Assembly: GCF_040833985.1 (NCBI RefSeq)
Contig: NZ_CP162139.1
Location: 3,003,501-3,067,500 of the forward strand
Reading direction: 5' to 3'
Length of the DNA stretch: 64,000 nucleotides
Source of the DNA: Leptospira sp. WS4.C2
GTDB lineage: Bacteria > Spirochaetota > Leptospiria > Leptospirales > Leptospiraceae
The position numbers were made by a program, and so were the translations under genes. The notes beneath the pieces were generated by a model, which was not told the DNA's origin, ran no database searches, and saw only the letters and a list, made by a program, of their open reading frames with translations. Below, one piece after another: positions 34,131 through 43,824 of this stretch. How positions within the stretch are numbered: the stretch's first letter is position 1; each line of letters opens with the position of its first letter.

Positions 34131-35588
34131 TCATTCCGGAATCAACCACCAACCTGGTTTACACTTAGCTTTATACATAAACATGTAATGCAAAATCATC
34201 TTAATCCAATGTCCTGCAAGGCCGATCTCTCCCGTAGTATAAGTAAGTGACCTTCCCCATTTTGGATATTGTTTGAAGTCAGGGACAATCGGATACACAG
34301 TCATCGAAACGGCAGTTCCGGAAAACAAACCATTGCCGGCAGAAGCGATACAGGCTGCCCCCATCTCCGCCATAGAGGCCCTATGTTTTAATTCTTTCGA
34401 TTTCGTTTTGATTTGGTGAGTTATATTCTGAGCCACTATTTTTCCCATAATGGCAGACGGCATACCTGTTCTAGGAGGTGTTGGTGAAATTTGGATTCCT
34501 TCCTTATTTTTCATAACCTTCGAAATTGGATGGGGAGGTGCAAAGGCAATTCCTATCCCAAAGAGATTGAAATAAAATGGGGACTGGTATGTACTTGGCC
34601 AATCTTTCGCATCCCAATTTTCATATACCTTCGCTTCATAGTTTGCATCCACTTTCATCATTCCATTAGCAGCAAATAATGTTGAGGTGATATCTTCTGT
34701 ATTATTTGCATAAGCCTTTAGACCAACTCCACTGAATGGAGGGATCAACATAGAAAAATCATAACGAACAAAACCATTTTCACCATCTAGGGTTGTATAA
34801 TGGATGATATCTTTTTCAATTTTTGTCACATGAGATCTCGTTTTCCATTGAATCCCTCTTTCCGTGAACAAGGATTCAGCGAATATTTTGCTACTTGTCA
34901 CATAGCCACCTTGTTCCAAATGCATTCCCCCCATTCCGAAATCACCTAACTCATATTCGTTTGAAATCCAAAGAATCTTGGCTTGATCCCTTACACCTGA
35001 TTTGCGTAATTCATGATCAACATTAAAAAGATATTCGAAGGCAGCACCCTGGCAAGTACACATCCCATGTCCTGTACCAAATACAAACTGAAAAGACTCT
35101 CCCTTCTTCATCCTTTGGATTAAAGTTTGTAACTTTTGATTTGCTTCTTGTGCATGCAAATAGGTGCATACAGAAACCGTATTCCCTTCCTCTGGACCAA
35201 GGCCCGGTGTCGCTGAAAAATTGAGTTTTGGACCTGTCGCATTGATACAATAGTCATATTTGATCTGACCTATTTGGCCTTTGGATTCGGGTGCAGTCGA
35301 TTCGTATTCTACAAATGCTTCCTTTGATTCCGAATTCCCTTCAGGATACAATGCCGTTGCTTTAGCTTGAATGAATTGGATGTTCATTTTATCATAGATA
35401 GGTTTTAATCCAAAGGTGACTTCGTTAGTGGCCATAGCACCGACACCTACCCAAATATTGGAGGGAATCCAATTCCAGTTAGTATTGGGGGAAATGACGA
35501 CCACCTCATGTTTTTTCCCCAAGTATTTTTTAAGTAAAGTGGCCGCTGTATGTCCCGAAATTCCCGCACCTAGTATTACAGTTCTCAT
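34131..35588 (-). CDS. sulfide:quinone oxidoreductase-like flavoprotein
   Basis: The 485-residue FAD enzyme starts with TVILGAGISGHTAATLLKK (dinucleotide site). It has NWNWIPSNIWVGVG, a NAD(P)-fold pair, FGTGHGMCTCQGAAFEY with two Cys near residue 180, and LIPPFSGVGL. The organisation is that of SQR/FccB-type proteins, which oxidise sulfide or polysulfide and pass electrons to quinone; the usual catalytic Cys triad is only partly recognisable. The C-terminus (YMFMYKAKCKPGWW) could sit on the membrane. A CsoR-like site precedes the gene. Confidence 0.75.
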   Translation of the reverse strand: MRTVILGAGISGHTAATLLKKYLGKKHEVVVISPNTNWNWIPSNIWVGVGAMATNEVTFGLKPIYDKMNIQFIQAKATALYPEGNSESKEAFVEYESTAPESKGQIGQIKYDYCINATGPKLNFSATPGLGPEEGNTVSVCTYLHAQEANQKLQTLIQRMKKGESFQFVFGTGHGMCTCQGAAFEYLFNVDHELRKSGVRDQAKILWISNEYELGDFGMGGMHLEQGGYVTSSKIFAESLFTERGIQWKTRSHVTKIEKDIIHYTTLDGENGFVRYDFSMLIPPFSGVGLKAYANNTEDITSTLFAANGMMKVDANYEAKVYENWDAKDWPSTYQSPFYFNLFGIGIAFAPPHPISKVMKNKEGIQISPTPPRTGMPSAIMGKIVAQNITHQIKTKSKELKHRASMAEMGAACIASAGNGLFSGTAVSMTVYPIVPDFKQYPKWGRSLTYTTGEIGLAGHWIKMILHYMFMYKAKCKPGWWLIPE

Positions 35589-35594
35589 TCTTTT

Positions 35595-35616
35595 ATACCC
35601 ATACCCCTATTGGTAT
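35595..35616. promoter_or_regulatory. CsoR/CstR-like operator
   Basis: ATACCCCTATTGGTAT (35601-35616), with a further ATACCC just left of it, lies 12 bp from the start of the SQR-like gene. GC-rich ATACC/GGTAT arms are the pattern of the copper/persulfide sensor family (DUF156). No such regulator gene is in the window. Confidence 0.4.
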
Positions 35617-35795
35617 GTAGCAGTTTCAAAAAAGCAACTCGAACTTCCTTTCCTTTTCTATTTTTGTATAATTTTTACTGAACACAGTTTAGAAAAGATT
35701 AGATCCAAGACTTCTGATGATACTATCGAATGAAGATTGTTAAATATAGAATCATTCTAATTGTATTTCGAGCCGATAAACTCTTGTTACTGATC

Positions 35796-36344
35796 CTAGG
35801 TTTCAAAAGAAACTGACTTGGTTGATTTTCTAAATGACGGTAACGCAAGAATCCAATGAAGTACGGCAACAATCACAGCTCCCGGCAAAAGATTCAGGAC
35901 AACTAAATACTCAATTGGTGATGATGATAAAACTTCTGAACTAGAAAATTTCCAAGCTTGTCCTGGTTTTGATAGGATATAGAGAAGAATCATCGATGTA
36001 TGAAGGGATGTTAATACAACATGTAAGATGTATTCTAAGGAACTCAAACCTCCAAATCTTTTTCTTGCTTTATTTTCTTCCCACATATCAAAGCCTTGAA
36101 TCATAAAATCGACAAATGCCAAAAAAATAACGCATAGAAACCAAAGACCGCGTAGATCATATAAAAATAATCCAATAAGCAGAAATGGAAACAAAGTTGC
36201 TCGGAGCGAATGTAATATATGTTCATAATATGTATCAGAATATCGATACAATTTATATTTCCAGAGATGTAACACAATCCCATCAAAAAAAGCCAAAAAG
36301 GAAAAACTGACCAAAAGCCCTAACACAACATTCGATATATCCAT
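35796..36344 (-). CDS. integral membrane protein, unknown function
   Basis: The 182-residue protein has about five helices. Its first helix carries FFDGIVLHLWKYKLYRY; later YEHILHSLRATLFP and LEYILHVVLTSLHTS bear regularly placed His residues, which is compatible with heme or metal binding. I do not recognise the family with certainty. It is divergent from an ArsR-type regulator gene and shares a palindrome-rich control region with it, so it is probably that regulator's target. Confidence 0.6.
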   Translation of the reverse strand: MDISNVVLGLLVSFSFLAFFDGIVLHLWKYKLYRYSDTYYEHILHSLRATLFPFLLIGLFLYDLRGLWFLCVIFLAFVDFMIQGFDMWEENKARKRFGGLSSLEYILHVVLTSLHTSMILLYILSKPGQAWKFSSSEVLSSSPIEYLVVLNLLPGAVIVAVLHWILALPSFRKSTKSVSFET

Positions 36345-36357
36345 AAACCCTCATCAT

Positions 36358-36387
36358 GTGCATATATATGCACTCATGCACATATAT
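36358..36387. promoter_or_regulatory. ArsR-type operator region
   Basis: A perfect 16-bp palindrome GTGCATATATATGCAC (36358-36373) is followed at once by ATGCACATATAT, a further half-site pair. It lies 14 bp from the membrane protein start and about 90 bp before the ArsR gene. AT-rich palindromes between divergent genes are normal for this regulator family. Confidence 0.6.
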
Positions 36388-36464
36388 CTTTAGACCAGGA
36401 ACTAGTCAAGAATAAAACGGAAAAAGACTAGACCGGTTAATTTTCTAATCAAAAGGTAGGGAGA

Positions 36465-36827
36465 ATGGTAACTAAAGTTCGATCCAATACGGAAAAAAAA
36501 AGGGAATCTGCCATTGATGCCTTAGATTACGTTTTAGATTCGAAATTTTTATCTGCATTGGCAGAGCCTAGCAGAATTCAAGTATTGAAACAAGTAATCC
36601 GTTTGGGTAAGGCAGACATTTCAGAACTTTCACAAGGTTTATCCTTGGATCGCTCAGTGATTTCAAGACACCTCAGCATTCTAGAAGAAGTTGGTATTTT
36701 GGTGAGAGAAAAACATGGCAAACATGTATTTTATTATTTAGATCCGAGTGGTGCAATCAAAAGGTTCCAATTGATTTTGGAAAGGATAGAAGAGGTAGTC
36801 GCCCTATGTTGTCCTCCCCCAGCGTAA
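36465..36827 (+). CDS. ArsR/SmtB-family regulator
   Basis: The 120-residue protein is a winged-helix dimer: FLSALAEPSRIQVLKQVI, then the recognition helix SLDRSVISRHLSILEEVGIL, wing REKHGKHVFYYL. A vicinal Cys pair at the C-terminus (ALCCPPP) could bind a soft metal or metalloid, but the classic CVC motif in helix 3 is absent. Autoregulation through the palindrome at 36358 is likely. It converges with the next gene after 3 bp. Confidence 0.85.
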   Translation: MVTKVRSNTEKKRESAIDALDYVLDSKFLSALAEPSRIQVLKQVIRLGKADISELSQGLSLDRSVISRHLSILEEVGILVREKHGKHVFYYLDPSGAIKRFQLILERIEEVVALCCPPPA

Positions 36828-36830
36828 CCA

Positions 36831-37142
36831 TCAAAAATACGAACCCAAAACAAACAGTACATAAACGAATCCTGCTAATTTGTAAATCAAAACAGCATTT
36901 TTAGAAACGACCAAATTTCCTGTCTTTATTAGTTGAATCCATACCAATGCAGTCGCAACAAATATCAAAGTCCACACCAAAGAATGTCCATACCGAATCA
37001 GATAATACAGTAAACCTACTTGGTCCTTTAATTCTCCATTAGGCCAATGATAATACCATAGAATAGCGAATGCCAAACATACGGCCAAACTAATACAAAA
37101 ACCAAAATGGATCCAAAAGTTTTTTATTTGCAAAACTGTCAC
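36831..37142 (-). CDS. small integral membrane protein
   Basis: The 103-residue protein has three helices (about residues 9-29, 47-68, 83-102). His residues and WIHFGFCISLAVCLAFAIL in the first helix are the only marked features. No family is recognised; a cytochrome-like or CopD-like role is only a guess. Confidence 0.5.
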   Translation of the reverse strand: MTVLQIKNFWIHFGFCISLAVCLAFAILWYYHWPNGELKDQVGLLYYLIRYGHSLVWTLIFVATALVWIQLIKTGNLVVSKNAVLIYKLAGFVYVLFVLGSYF

Positions 37143-37202
37143 CTAACGAAAACATGATGATATTTCATAAAGGCAAAAGAAAACATCTGACAAGAGTGTC
37201 AT

Positions 37203-37499
37203 CTATTTCGACCTAGATTTGACTTCATCCAAAATTTCCTTGTAAACACCGGAACCTAATTGGTATTCAATATCCGATTTACCAACTCCCTTTAAAAAAT
37301 CTTCGAATGTCCAATCGTAACGATTGGGATCCTTACCAGAATCAAACCAATCTTTGAATATCACAAAGTTTCCTTCTAAAAAAACTTCAACTAAGTGGTA
37401 TGGTTCAGAATTTCTCCAATATCGATTTTCTTTCATAAAAAATTGAATCACCTTAATTAAAAATATTTCGTTAGGATAGTTACTCTCCAACTTTTCCAT
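37203..37499 (-). CDS. hypothetical protein overlapping a TetR gene
   Basis: The 98-residue acidic-aromatic protein is soluble, with FLEGNFVIFKDWFDSGKDPNRYDWTFEDFLKG in the middle. Its start lies inside the last codons of the tetR gene (20-bp overlap), suggesting coupled expression, although no ribosome binding site is obvious. I do not recognise it. Confidence 0.5.
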   Translation of the reverse strand: MEKLESNYPNEIFLIKVIQFFMKENRYWRNSEPYHLVEVFLEGNFVIFKDWFDSGKDPNRYDWTFEDFLKGVGKSDIEYQLGSGVYKEILDEVKSRSK

Positions 37500-38100
37500 A
37501 GAATTTTAAAAATATAGATACACTATGTTCTGCATGTTTACGAATTTCTTTCGAATTTGGCAAACTAGAGTTCCCTAAAAACATTGCTTTGTTTAAATAA
37601 GCTGATAAAACCATCCAATTAAAATCTTCAGCTGCCTTTTTTATGTCAGTAATTTGAAGTAAGCTGCGTTTGCAAAAATGATCGAAAAGTTCGGATAGTT
37701 TTTCAAAAGCAACCTGTGGGCCATTTTTAAAATAAATTGCTGCCAAATCAGGGAACCGTTCTGCTTCTCCGATGACAAGTCTTCGCAACTGAATGACTTC
37801 TGGTGTAAGCAAAGTCGATAGTTCTCCTAGAGCGTAATCAACTAAGAATTTTCTTACATCCGTTGCCCCATCTATAACCTGTAATCTATTATATGATTCC
37901 TCTGTTTTTCGCGAAGTAAGATTGGTAATAATTTCTATAAATAAGGCTTCCTTACTCGTGAAATGTTTATAAACTGTTTGTTTGGATACAGATGCTTCTG
38001 TTGCTATCTCTTCCATATTGGTACCAAGATACCCTTTTCTCAGAAAAACCTGGGTAGCTGCATTCAATATAAATTGGTGTTTCTCATCATATTGGTTCAT
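37480..38100 (-). CDS. TetR-family transcription regulator
   Basis: The 206-residue protein has the TetR DNA-binding part: FILNAATQVFLRKGYLGTNMEEIATEASVSKQTVYKHFTSKEALF (residues 10-54). A long helical ligand-binding part follows. It is divergent from an alpha/beta hydrolase gene; the 143 bp between them carry a perfect 27-bp palindrome. It should repress both itself and the hydrolase gene until a ligand, perhaps the hydrolase substrate, is present. Confidence 0.9.
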   Translation of the reverse strand: MNQYDEKHQFILNAATQVFLRKGYLGTNMEEIATEASVSKQTVYKHFTSKEALFIEIITNLTSRKTEESYNRLQVIDGATDVRKFLVDYALGELSTLLTPEVIQLRRLVIGEAERFPDLAAIYFKNGPQVAFEKLSELFDHFCKRSLLQITDIKKAAEDFNWMVLSAYLNKAMFLGNSSLPNSKEIRKHAEHSVSIFLKFYGKVGE

Positions 38101-38163
38101 TCATCCAACCTTATTCGCTAAAAAAACTTGACGGACGTTCCCCTGACAACCCAATGTTGTCAT

Positions 38164-38190
38164 TATAGTACTAGACGGTCTAGTACTATA
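38164..38190. promoter_or_regulatory. TetR operator: perfect 27-bp palindrome
   Basis: Arms of 13 bp, TATAGTACTAGAC and its complement, surround a central G. The site lies between the divergent tetR (start 38100) and hydrolase (start 38243) genes, where a shared operator would be expected. Confidence 0.8.
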
Positions 38191-38242
38191 ATTCTTAGCC
38201 ACAAGCCTAAGTCAAACATTTCTACAAAAGAGGAAAGAAATT

Positions 38243-39124
38243 ATGAACGAAGAAATCAGAAACTTACTAGCTACACTCACCAGTGTAACCATTGCCGTTA
38301 CAAGTGCTTCTTGTAACACGGCCCCTAATGAAAACGATCCTTTTGAAAAAGTGATATCAAGAGATGGAACGGTCATCGCCTTTGAAAAAAAAGGTTCTGG
38401 ACCACCCCTTATTTTTATTTCTGGAGCCATTTGTCATAGGAAGTTCCAACCCATCATAGATGACGCAAAGATTTTAAGTAAGGCATTCACCGTTTACAAT
38501 TACGACAGACGCGGGAGAGGTGATAGTGGCGATACAGAAACATATTCAGTTCGGTCAGAAATTGAGGACATAGAAGCACTGATAGATTCAGCAGGAGGAT
38601 CTGCGTATATTTACGGTCACTCATCTGGTGCCATATTAGCTATGGAGGCAGCTTTAGTGATTCCGAATAAAGTAAAAAAGATTTATATATATGATCCACC
38701 CTATGTTTCCAACGAAAAAGAATACAAAGAATATCAGATGACAAAAGAGAGAATCAAAACTTTACTCGCGAAAGGAAAAAACTCTAAAGCGATTAGTGAA
38801 TTTTTAGTTTCGATTGGTATGCCAAGAATATTTACATTTTTTTTACCGCTAACTCCTGGTTGGAAAAGAACTGTGCAACTGGCACCGACTTTATTGTATG
38901 ATATAACTCTCACGGAAAATCCAGCGCCAGTGAAAAGACTAGCGAAGATTAAAGTGCCCATTTGTGTTGCCTATGGTGAAGAAAGCCCAAAAGAGTTGAA
39001 GCTAGTATCGAGTTTACTCAATCAAACAATTCAAAGTTCCGAATTACAGGGATTTCCAAAACAAGATCATATGGTAGATACAAAAATACTATTACCAAAG
39101 ATGATTCAATATTTCAATCTTTGA
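38243..39124 (+). CDS. alpha/beta hydrolase, possibly a lipoprotein
   Basis: The 293-residue protein has the nucleophile elbow GHSSG (Ser127), YDRRGRGDSGD near 90 and a terminal QDHMVDT His. The N-terminal segment LLATLTSVTIAVTSASC is hydrophobic and ends in Cys24, so a lipidated form is possible, though the signal is weak and starts with acidic residues. The substrate is not evident. Tight TetR control suggests a detoxifying or lactone/ester hydrolase. Confidence 0.8.
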   Translation: MNEEIRNLLATLTSVTIAVTSASCNTAPNENDPFEKVISRDGTVIAFEKKGSGPPLIFISGAICHRKFQPIIDDAKILSKAFTVYNYDRRGRGDSGDTETYSVRSEIEDIEALIDSAGGSAYIYGHSSGAILAMEAALVIPNKVKKIYIYDPPYVSNEKEYKEYQMTKERIKTLLAKGKNSKAISEFLVSIGMPRIFTFFLPLTPGWKRTVQLAPTLLYDITLTENPAPVKRLAKIKVPICVAYGEESPKELKLVSSLLNQTIQSSELQGFPKQDHMVDTKILLPKMIQYFNL

Positions 39125-39195
39125 GAATCAAATTGAGTATTCCTAATTTTAATAGAGTTCAATATGTATTTTAAAAAATATAGATTGCGTTATGT

Positions 39196-39216
39196 ACTGA
39201 TTCATCAACTGATTCA
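39196..39216. repeat. direct repeat ACTGATTCA
   Basis: ACTGATTCA occurs at 39196-39204 and 39208-39216, about one helical turn apart and about 107 bp before the gene at 39323. It could be a tandem regulator site. Nothing else stands out in this spacer. Confidence 0.2.
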
Positions 39217-39322
39217 GCGATAGATTAGCAAAATAAAAAAATTAATAGTAATGAACTAGAATTACCTTGCAATTTTCGTCTCTAAAAATTATGAATCAGA
39301 ACAACAAAAAGGATAAATTCGA

Positions 39323-39715
39323 ATGATTATATTTCAATGCCCTACTGCAGTTACAGAATATTTAGAAGATAAAAAGATCGTCGTTCTGACACAAACTGGG
39401 AAAAACACTGGGGCCAATTTAAAGGATAGTTTAGACAAAGGTGTTGAGGCTCTTATACAGAACAAGGCGGTGAAATGGTTGTCCGACAATCGGAATATGG
39501 GCACGCATACTGCGGAAGATGTCGAATGGGTAAACAACGATTGGACACCGCGAGCGATTCAGGCTGGTTGGAAAAAATGGGCACTCATTCAGCCACAGTC
39601 TGCATTGTCTGCTATGTCTGAAAAAAACCTGGTAGATTTTTTTGCTGCAAATGGTATCGAAGTGAAAATCTTCGAAACTCCTGAAGAAGGATTCAAATGG
39701 TTGGATTCAGTTTAG
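39323..39715 (+). CDS. SpoIIAA/STAS-like protein
   Basis: The 130-residue protein has a strand-helix layout (KIVVLTQTGKNTGANLKDSLDKGVEALIQ, then AVKWLSDNRNMG) like the SpoIIAA-like/STAS-type domain proteins that are numerous in Leptospira. The phosphorylated Ser typical of anti-anti-sigma factors is not clear. It is followed after 9 bp by a chemotaxis receptor gene, so the two are likely expressed together. Confidence 0.65.
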   Translation: MIIFQCPTAVTEYLEDKKIVVLTQTGKNTGANLKDSLDKGVEALIQNKAVKWLSDNRNMGTHTAEDVEWVNNDWTPRAIQAGWKKWALIQPQSALSAMSEKNLVDFFAANGIEVKIFETPEEGFKWLDSV

Positions 39716-39724
39716 ATTCCATTC

Positions 39725-40990
39725 ATGAAATTTAGTAAAACAACTCAATACTTAATCCTATCGATTGTATTAATTTCAACCCAACTCAGTTCTTTAGTTT
39801 ATCAATTAATTGGTATCTCGGAATTAAGTTGGACAATGATTATCCTGCAATCGACAGGAATTTTTCTATCACTAGTCATTATACTATTTGCTCTGATACA
39901 GATAAGAAGTTATAAAAAACAATTTTTAATTATCAAACATACCATTTCGAATGCAATTAAAGGAAATTTGCATATTGAACCCTCTCTCAAATCAAAGCTA
40001 AAAAAAAGCAATGAAGTAGATTCGATACTCCTCTCTTTATTCGAATTGTTACATATTTTTCAAGACATTATCGTTCTTTTAAAAGATGCTACCAAAGGAT
40101 TATCCTCTTCTGTAGATGATGCTAAATTAGCAGATGATTCATTTCATTCCAGTTTGATAAGACAGAAAGACTATTCTCAGAACTTGGATTTAACCGTCCG
40201 TCAAATGACGGACAATATGACAAACATTGAAAATGCATCTACCAACAACTATGCAACTCTGATAAGAGTTTCTGAAAGCATCAAAGTGCTCTCTGAACAA
40301 ATTAATGAGTCAGAAAAAAATAGTAATCTATCAAAGAACTTAACGTTTGGCATTTCAGACAAAATCCAAAAAGGCAATAAGGCTCTTGAAGAAATGGCTA
40401 ATGTAATTGAAAACATCGCCAAAAGTTCGGGGAAAATTGAAGGTATGGTCATCGTAATTAAAGAAATTTCAGAAAGAGTCAATTTATTGGCTTTGAATGC
40501 TTCCATTGAAGCCGCCAGAGCCGGTGAATATGGAAGTGGTTTCGCTGTTGTTGCTCAAGAAGTTTCAAAATTGGCAACTCAAACATCCAATAGCATCAAA
40601 GAAATTGACAATAATGTAAAACGTAATAAAGAAGAAGTAACTCTCAACCGCCAAAAAATCAATGAAACCAATCAGCTTTATAAAGAAATCATTGGGGAAG
40701 TAAAACAGATTTTTGAAAAAATTGATTTCATTTCAGAATCTGCAACAAATCAAATTCAAATTAAAGAAAAATTAATATTTGAATTTGAGCAACTTTCGCA
40801 AATGTTAGCCGAGATCAAAGGGAATATTGCCGACCAAAATAACTCACAAAAATTAATTTCGGATGTGGCGCAAGCTATGGACTCAAGTGTTAAAGCAACC
40901 TTTTCGGAAGGTCAAAATCTATCGAAACTATTAGAAAACATCAGATCTACTACTGATGATATCGGCGGAGTTATTTTATTATTTAAATAA
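39725..40990 (+). CDS. methyl-accepting chemotaxis protein
   Basis: The 421-residue receptor has two N-terminal membrane helices (about 8-28 and 36-60), almost no periplasmic domain, and a long coiled-coil signalling part. The kinase-contact tip reads [38 protein letters not shown] (about 245-285), the conserved hairpin. With so little periplasmic sequence it may sense a membrane or cytoplasmic state. Its neighbour at 39323 could modulate it. Confidence 0.9.
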   Translation: MKFSKTTQYLILSIVLISTQLSSLVYQLIGISELSWTMIILQSTGIFLSLVIILFALIQIRSYKKQFLIIKHTISNAIKGNLHIEPSLKSKLKKSNEVDSILLSLFELLHIFQDIIVLLKDATKGLSSSVDDAKLADDSFHSSLIRQKDYSQNLDLTVRQMTDNMTNIENASTNNYATLIRVSESIKVLSEQINESEKNSNLSKNLTFGISDKIQKGNKALEEMANVIENIAKSSGKIEGMVIVIKEISERVNLLALNASIEAARAGEYGSGFAVVAQEVSKLATQTSNSIKEIDNNVKRNKEEVTLNRQKINETNQLYKEIIGEVKQIFEKIDFISESATNQIQIKEKLIFEFEQLSQMLAEIKGNIADQNNSQKLISDVAQAMDSSVKATFSEGQNLSKLLENIRSTTDDIGGVILLFK

Positions 40991-41290
40991 ACTCAAAGAT
41001 AATTAATTCTCTAAATTCTTTTGAGTGGATGATCCCCATCTGCTCTTCGATTTCCAGCCTCATCCGGGAACCTTGTTCTTAAAACAGACCGGGAATTTAT
41101 TGCAAAAAAACCCAAAATAATTTGCTTTTTATAAAAATTTCGTAACTCGCGAGATGCGAACAAATACGAATAAAGTCACTTATCCTGAAATTTAGTACAA
41201 CTACCACTTCACGGACGTTATATTTTGTGATTGCCTATATTATAATTTCCTATTGTTCTATTTACTTTGCATCGTTTGTAAAATAGGGAC
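40991..41290. other. intergenic region without clear features
   Basis: This 300-bp AT-rich spacer between the chemotaxis receptor and the hybrid kinase holds no convincing gene or terminator. A small CTCGCGAG palindrome near 41147 is the only local symmetry. Confidence 0.5.
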
Positions 41291-43795
41291 ATGGATAAAA
41301 AAGAATATAAAACTAAAACTAGGAATAGCAAAAAGACTCAAATCGATTTTCAAAGTATTTTCGAGTCTCTATCTGAACTTTATATGATTTTAGATTTAGA
41401 CTTTAATATCATCGATGTAAGCGATGCGTATGCCAATGCGACTCTTATCAAAAGAGAAAACGTAGTTGGACATAATATTTTTGAAATATTTCCTGATAAT
41501 CCAAATGACAAAAATGCGGATGGAGTAAAACAACTAAGATTGTCCCTGATGCAAGTGCTCAATCACAAAGTCGCTAGCACAATGACAATGCAGAAATATG
41601 ATATTCCTAAACCGGACGGGAATGGATTTGAAGTTCGGTATTGGAGCCCAAGAAACTCACCTGTCTTAGACAAGGAAGGTAATTTACTTTGTATTGTCCA
41701 TCGCGCAGAAGATGTTACAGAGTTTGTCTATTTAAAACAACAGAAACTAGAACAATCCGAGATTACCGAGGATATGTTAGACCGAATTGCAAAAATGGAA
41801 TTCGAGGTTTATACTCGGGCAAAGGAGGTAATTGAAAAAAACGATGCGCTCTTAAATAGCGAACAAAACTTATCTATCACTTTGAGTTCGATTGGTGATG
41901 CTGTACTTACAACTGACGAACATGGTATTGTAAATCGCTTAAATCCAATTGCTGAAGAACTAACTGGATGGAGAGAACGGGAGGCAATTGGTCTTAAAGT
42001 AAATGAAATATTAAAATTAATTCATTCACAAACTACTTTGCCTAAAGAAATTCCAATATTCGAAGTATTATTAAAGGGGAAACCAAAGGGAGATAATCAA
42101 GATTCGATTCTAATCCATCGCGATGGAAGAAGGTTCAATATCTCAACCAACTGTGCACCAATTCGTGATAAAACTGGCCGAACCATTGGATCAATTTTGG
42201 TATTCCGAGATATATCAGAAGAATTCGCTGCAAAAGGAATTCTTGAAAAGGCAAAAGAAAATGCAGAGTTAGCAAACAAGGCAAAAGACTCATTTCTTGC
42301 GACGATGAGTCATGAGATTCGAACTCCGCTCAGTGCCCTTATTGGTATGTTAGAATTACTATCCAAAACTGTGCTTAGCATTGATCAAAAAAGTATGGTT
42401 CAAAATGCATTGGAATCGGGAAATAGTTTACTTCGTATTTTAAGCGATATTCTCGATTGGTCAAAAATAGAAGAAGGAAAATTAGAATTATCACTCCAAC
42501 CAACATCCATTAGTCGACTTTTATCAGAAGTGGTAAAAACCTATTCACATATTGCAAGTTCAAAAGGTTTATCTTTGATATCAATTATTGATGAGAATAT
42601 TTCAAATGCGCACCTCGTGGATCCACTGAGACTTTCTCAAATATTAAATAATTTTGTTAGTAACGGAATTAAATTTACTCCAAAGGGAAATATTACAGTT
42701 TCTGCAGATTTAGTCAAAAACCTCAACCATGCACAACAAATCCGATTTAGTGTAACTGATACGGGGATTGGTCTTAGCAAAAAAGACCAATCAAGATTAT
42801 TCCAAAGTTATTCTCAAGCTACTGCCGATACGGCAAGGTTATACGGCGGAACAGGACTTGGCCTTGCCATCTGCCGGCGTTTGGCTGATTTAATGGATGG
42901 AATCATAAGCATTGAAAGTACGCCCGGTTTCGGTTCAACCTTCAGTATTACAATGTCTCTTCCTTTTATCGATCTTGACTTAAATGATCTGAATGCGATC
43001 GCAATTGAAGAGAATTCTTTTGAACCGATTGTAAATCATAAATCCTATATTCCTAGAATTCTGGTTGTAGATGATCATTCAGTAAACTTAGAGTTATTAG
43101 TACGTCAGGTCGAAATGTTTGGACTTCATGTAGATGGTGCAGAAGACGGAGAAAAAGCGCTTAAATTGTGGCTAGAAAATAAATACGATCTAATTATTAC
43201 CGATTGTCATATGCCGAATAAAGATGGTTATACACTTACAAAGGAGATTCGAAATATTGAAAGTTCTCGTTACCGAACGAGAACTCCAATCATAGCCTAC
43301 ACAGCTAATGTTTTAAGCGAAGAGAACGAAAATTGTTTTTCGGTAGGGATGGATGAAATTTTAATTAAACCTGCCCGATTAAATGTACTTAGACAAACTC
43401 TCATTAAATGGGTTCCCACATTAGTCAATCCAATTGAAAATGATTCGCCTGATACTTTTCACAATTCCAGATCACCTATTGATACAAAAGAACTTAGCAG
43501 TATCGTCGCGGACAAAACAGAACAAATTTCAATTTTAAAAAAATTTAGAACACATCACCAAAATGATTTAGCCAAACTCATTGATGAATTATCAAAAAAG
43601 AATTTAATAGAAGCGGCACATCTTGCTCATCGCCTAAAAGGCTCAAGCAAAATTGCTGGTGCCAGAGATCTGGTCAATGGGTATTTAAAAATCGAATCAT
43701 TTATTAAGGAAAACGAAATAGATAATGCACTAAAAGAAATTGAATTAATGAAAGATGATATTCTAAGCGTAGATTCTTTCATTGATAGACTTTAA
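41291..43795 (+). CDS. hybrid histidine kinase with two PAS, REC and HPt domains
   Basis: The 834-residue soluble kinase contains, in order: PAS (about 17-140), PAS (about 195-315, SIGDAVLTTDEHGIVNRLNPIAEELTGW), HisKA with phosphoacceptor His341 in SHEIRTPLSAL, HATPase (NNFVSNGIKFTP, DTGIGLSKKDQ, GGTGLGLAICRRL), a REC domain with Asp638 in ITDCHMPNKDGY, and HPt with His780 in AHRLKGSS. A full intramolecular phosphorelay is present. With no membrane helices, it should read a cytoplasmic signal through PAS. The REC-EAL gene 29 bp downstream is its likely output partner. Confidence 0.93.
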   Translation: MDKKEYKTKTRNSKKTQIDFQSIFESLSELYMILDLDFNIIDVSDAYANATLIKRENVVGHNIFEIFPDNPNDKNADGVKQLRLSLMQVLNHKVASTMTMQKYDIPKPDGNGFEVRYWSPRNSPVLDKEGNLLCIVHRAEDVTEFVYLKQQKLEQSEITEDMLDRIAKMEFEVYTRAKEVIEKNDALLNSEQNLSITLSSIGDAVLTTDEHGIVNRLNPIAEELTGWREREAIGLKVNEILKLIHSQTTLPKEIPIFEVLLKGKPKGDNQDSILIHRDGRRFNISTNCAPIRDKTGRTIGSILVFRDISEEFAAKGILEKAKENAELANKAKDSFLATMSHEIRTPLSALIGMLELLSKTVLSIDQKSMVQNALESGNSLLRILSDILDWSKIEEGKLELSLQPTSISRLLSEVVKTYSHIASSKGLSLISIIDENISNAHLVDPLRLSQILNNFVSNGIKFTPKGNITVSADLVKNLNHAQQIRFSVTDTGIGLSKKDQSRLFQSYSQATADTARLYGGTGLGLAICRRLADLMDGIISIESTPGFGSTFSITMSLPFIDLDLNDLNAIAIEENSFEPIVNHKSYIPRILVVDDHSVNLELLVRQVEMFGLHVDGAEDGEKALKLWLENKYDLIITDCHMPNKDGYTLTKEIRNIESSRYRTRTPIIAYTANVLSEENENCFSVGMDEILIKPARLNVLRQTLIKWVPTLVNPIENDSPDTFHNSRSPIDTKELSSIVADKTEQISILKKFRTHHQNDLAKLIDELSKKNLIEAAHLAHRLKGSSKIAGARDLVNGYLKIESFIKENEIDNALKEIELMKDDILSVDSFIDRL

Positions 43796-43824
43796 GTAAT
43801 ATATAGCTTTGTAAAGGTGAAATT

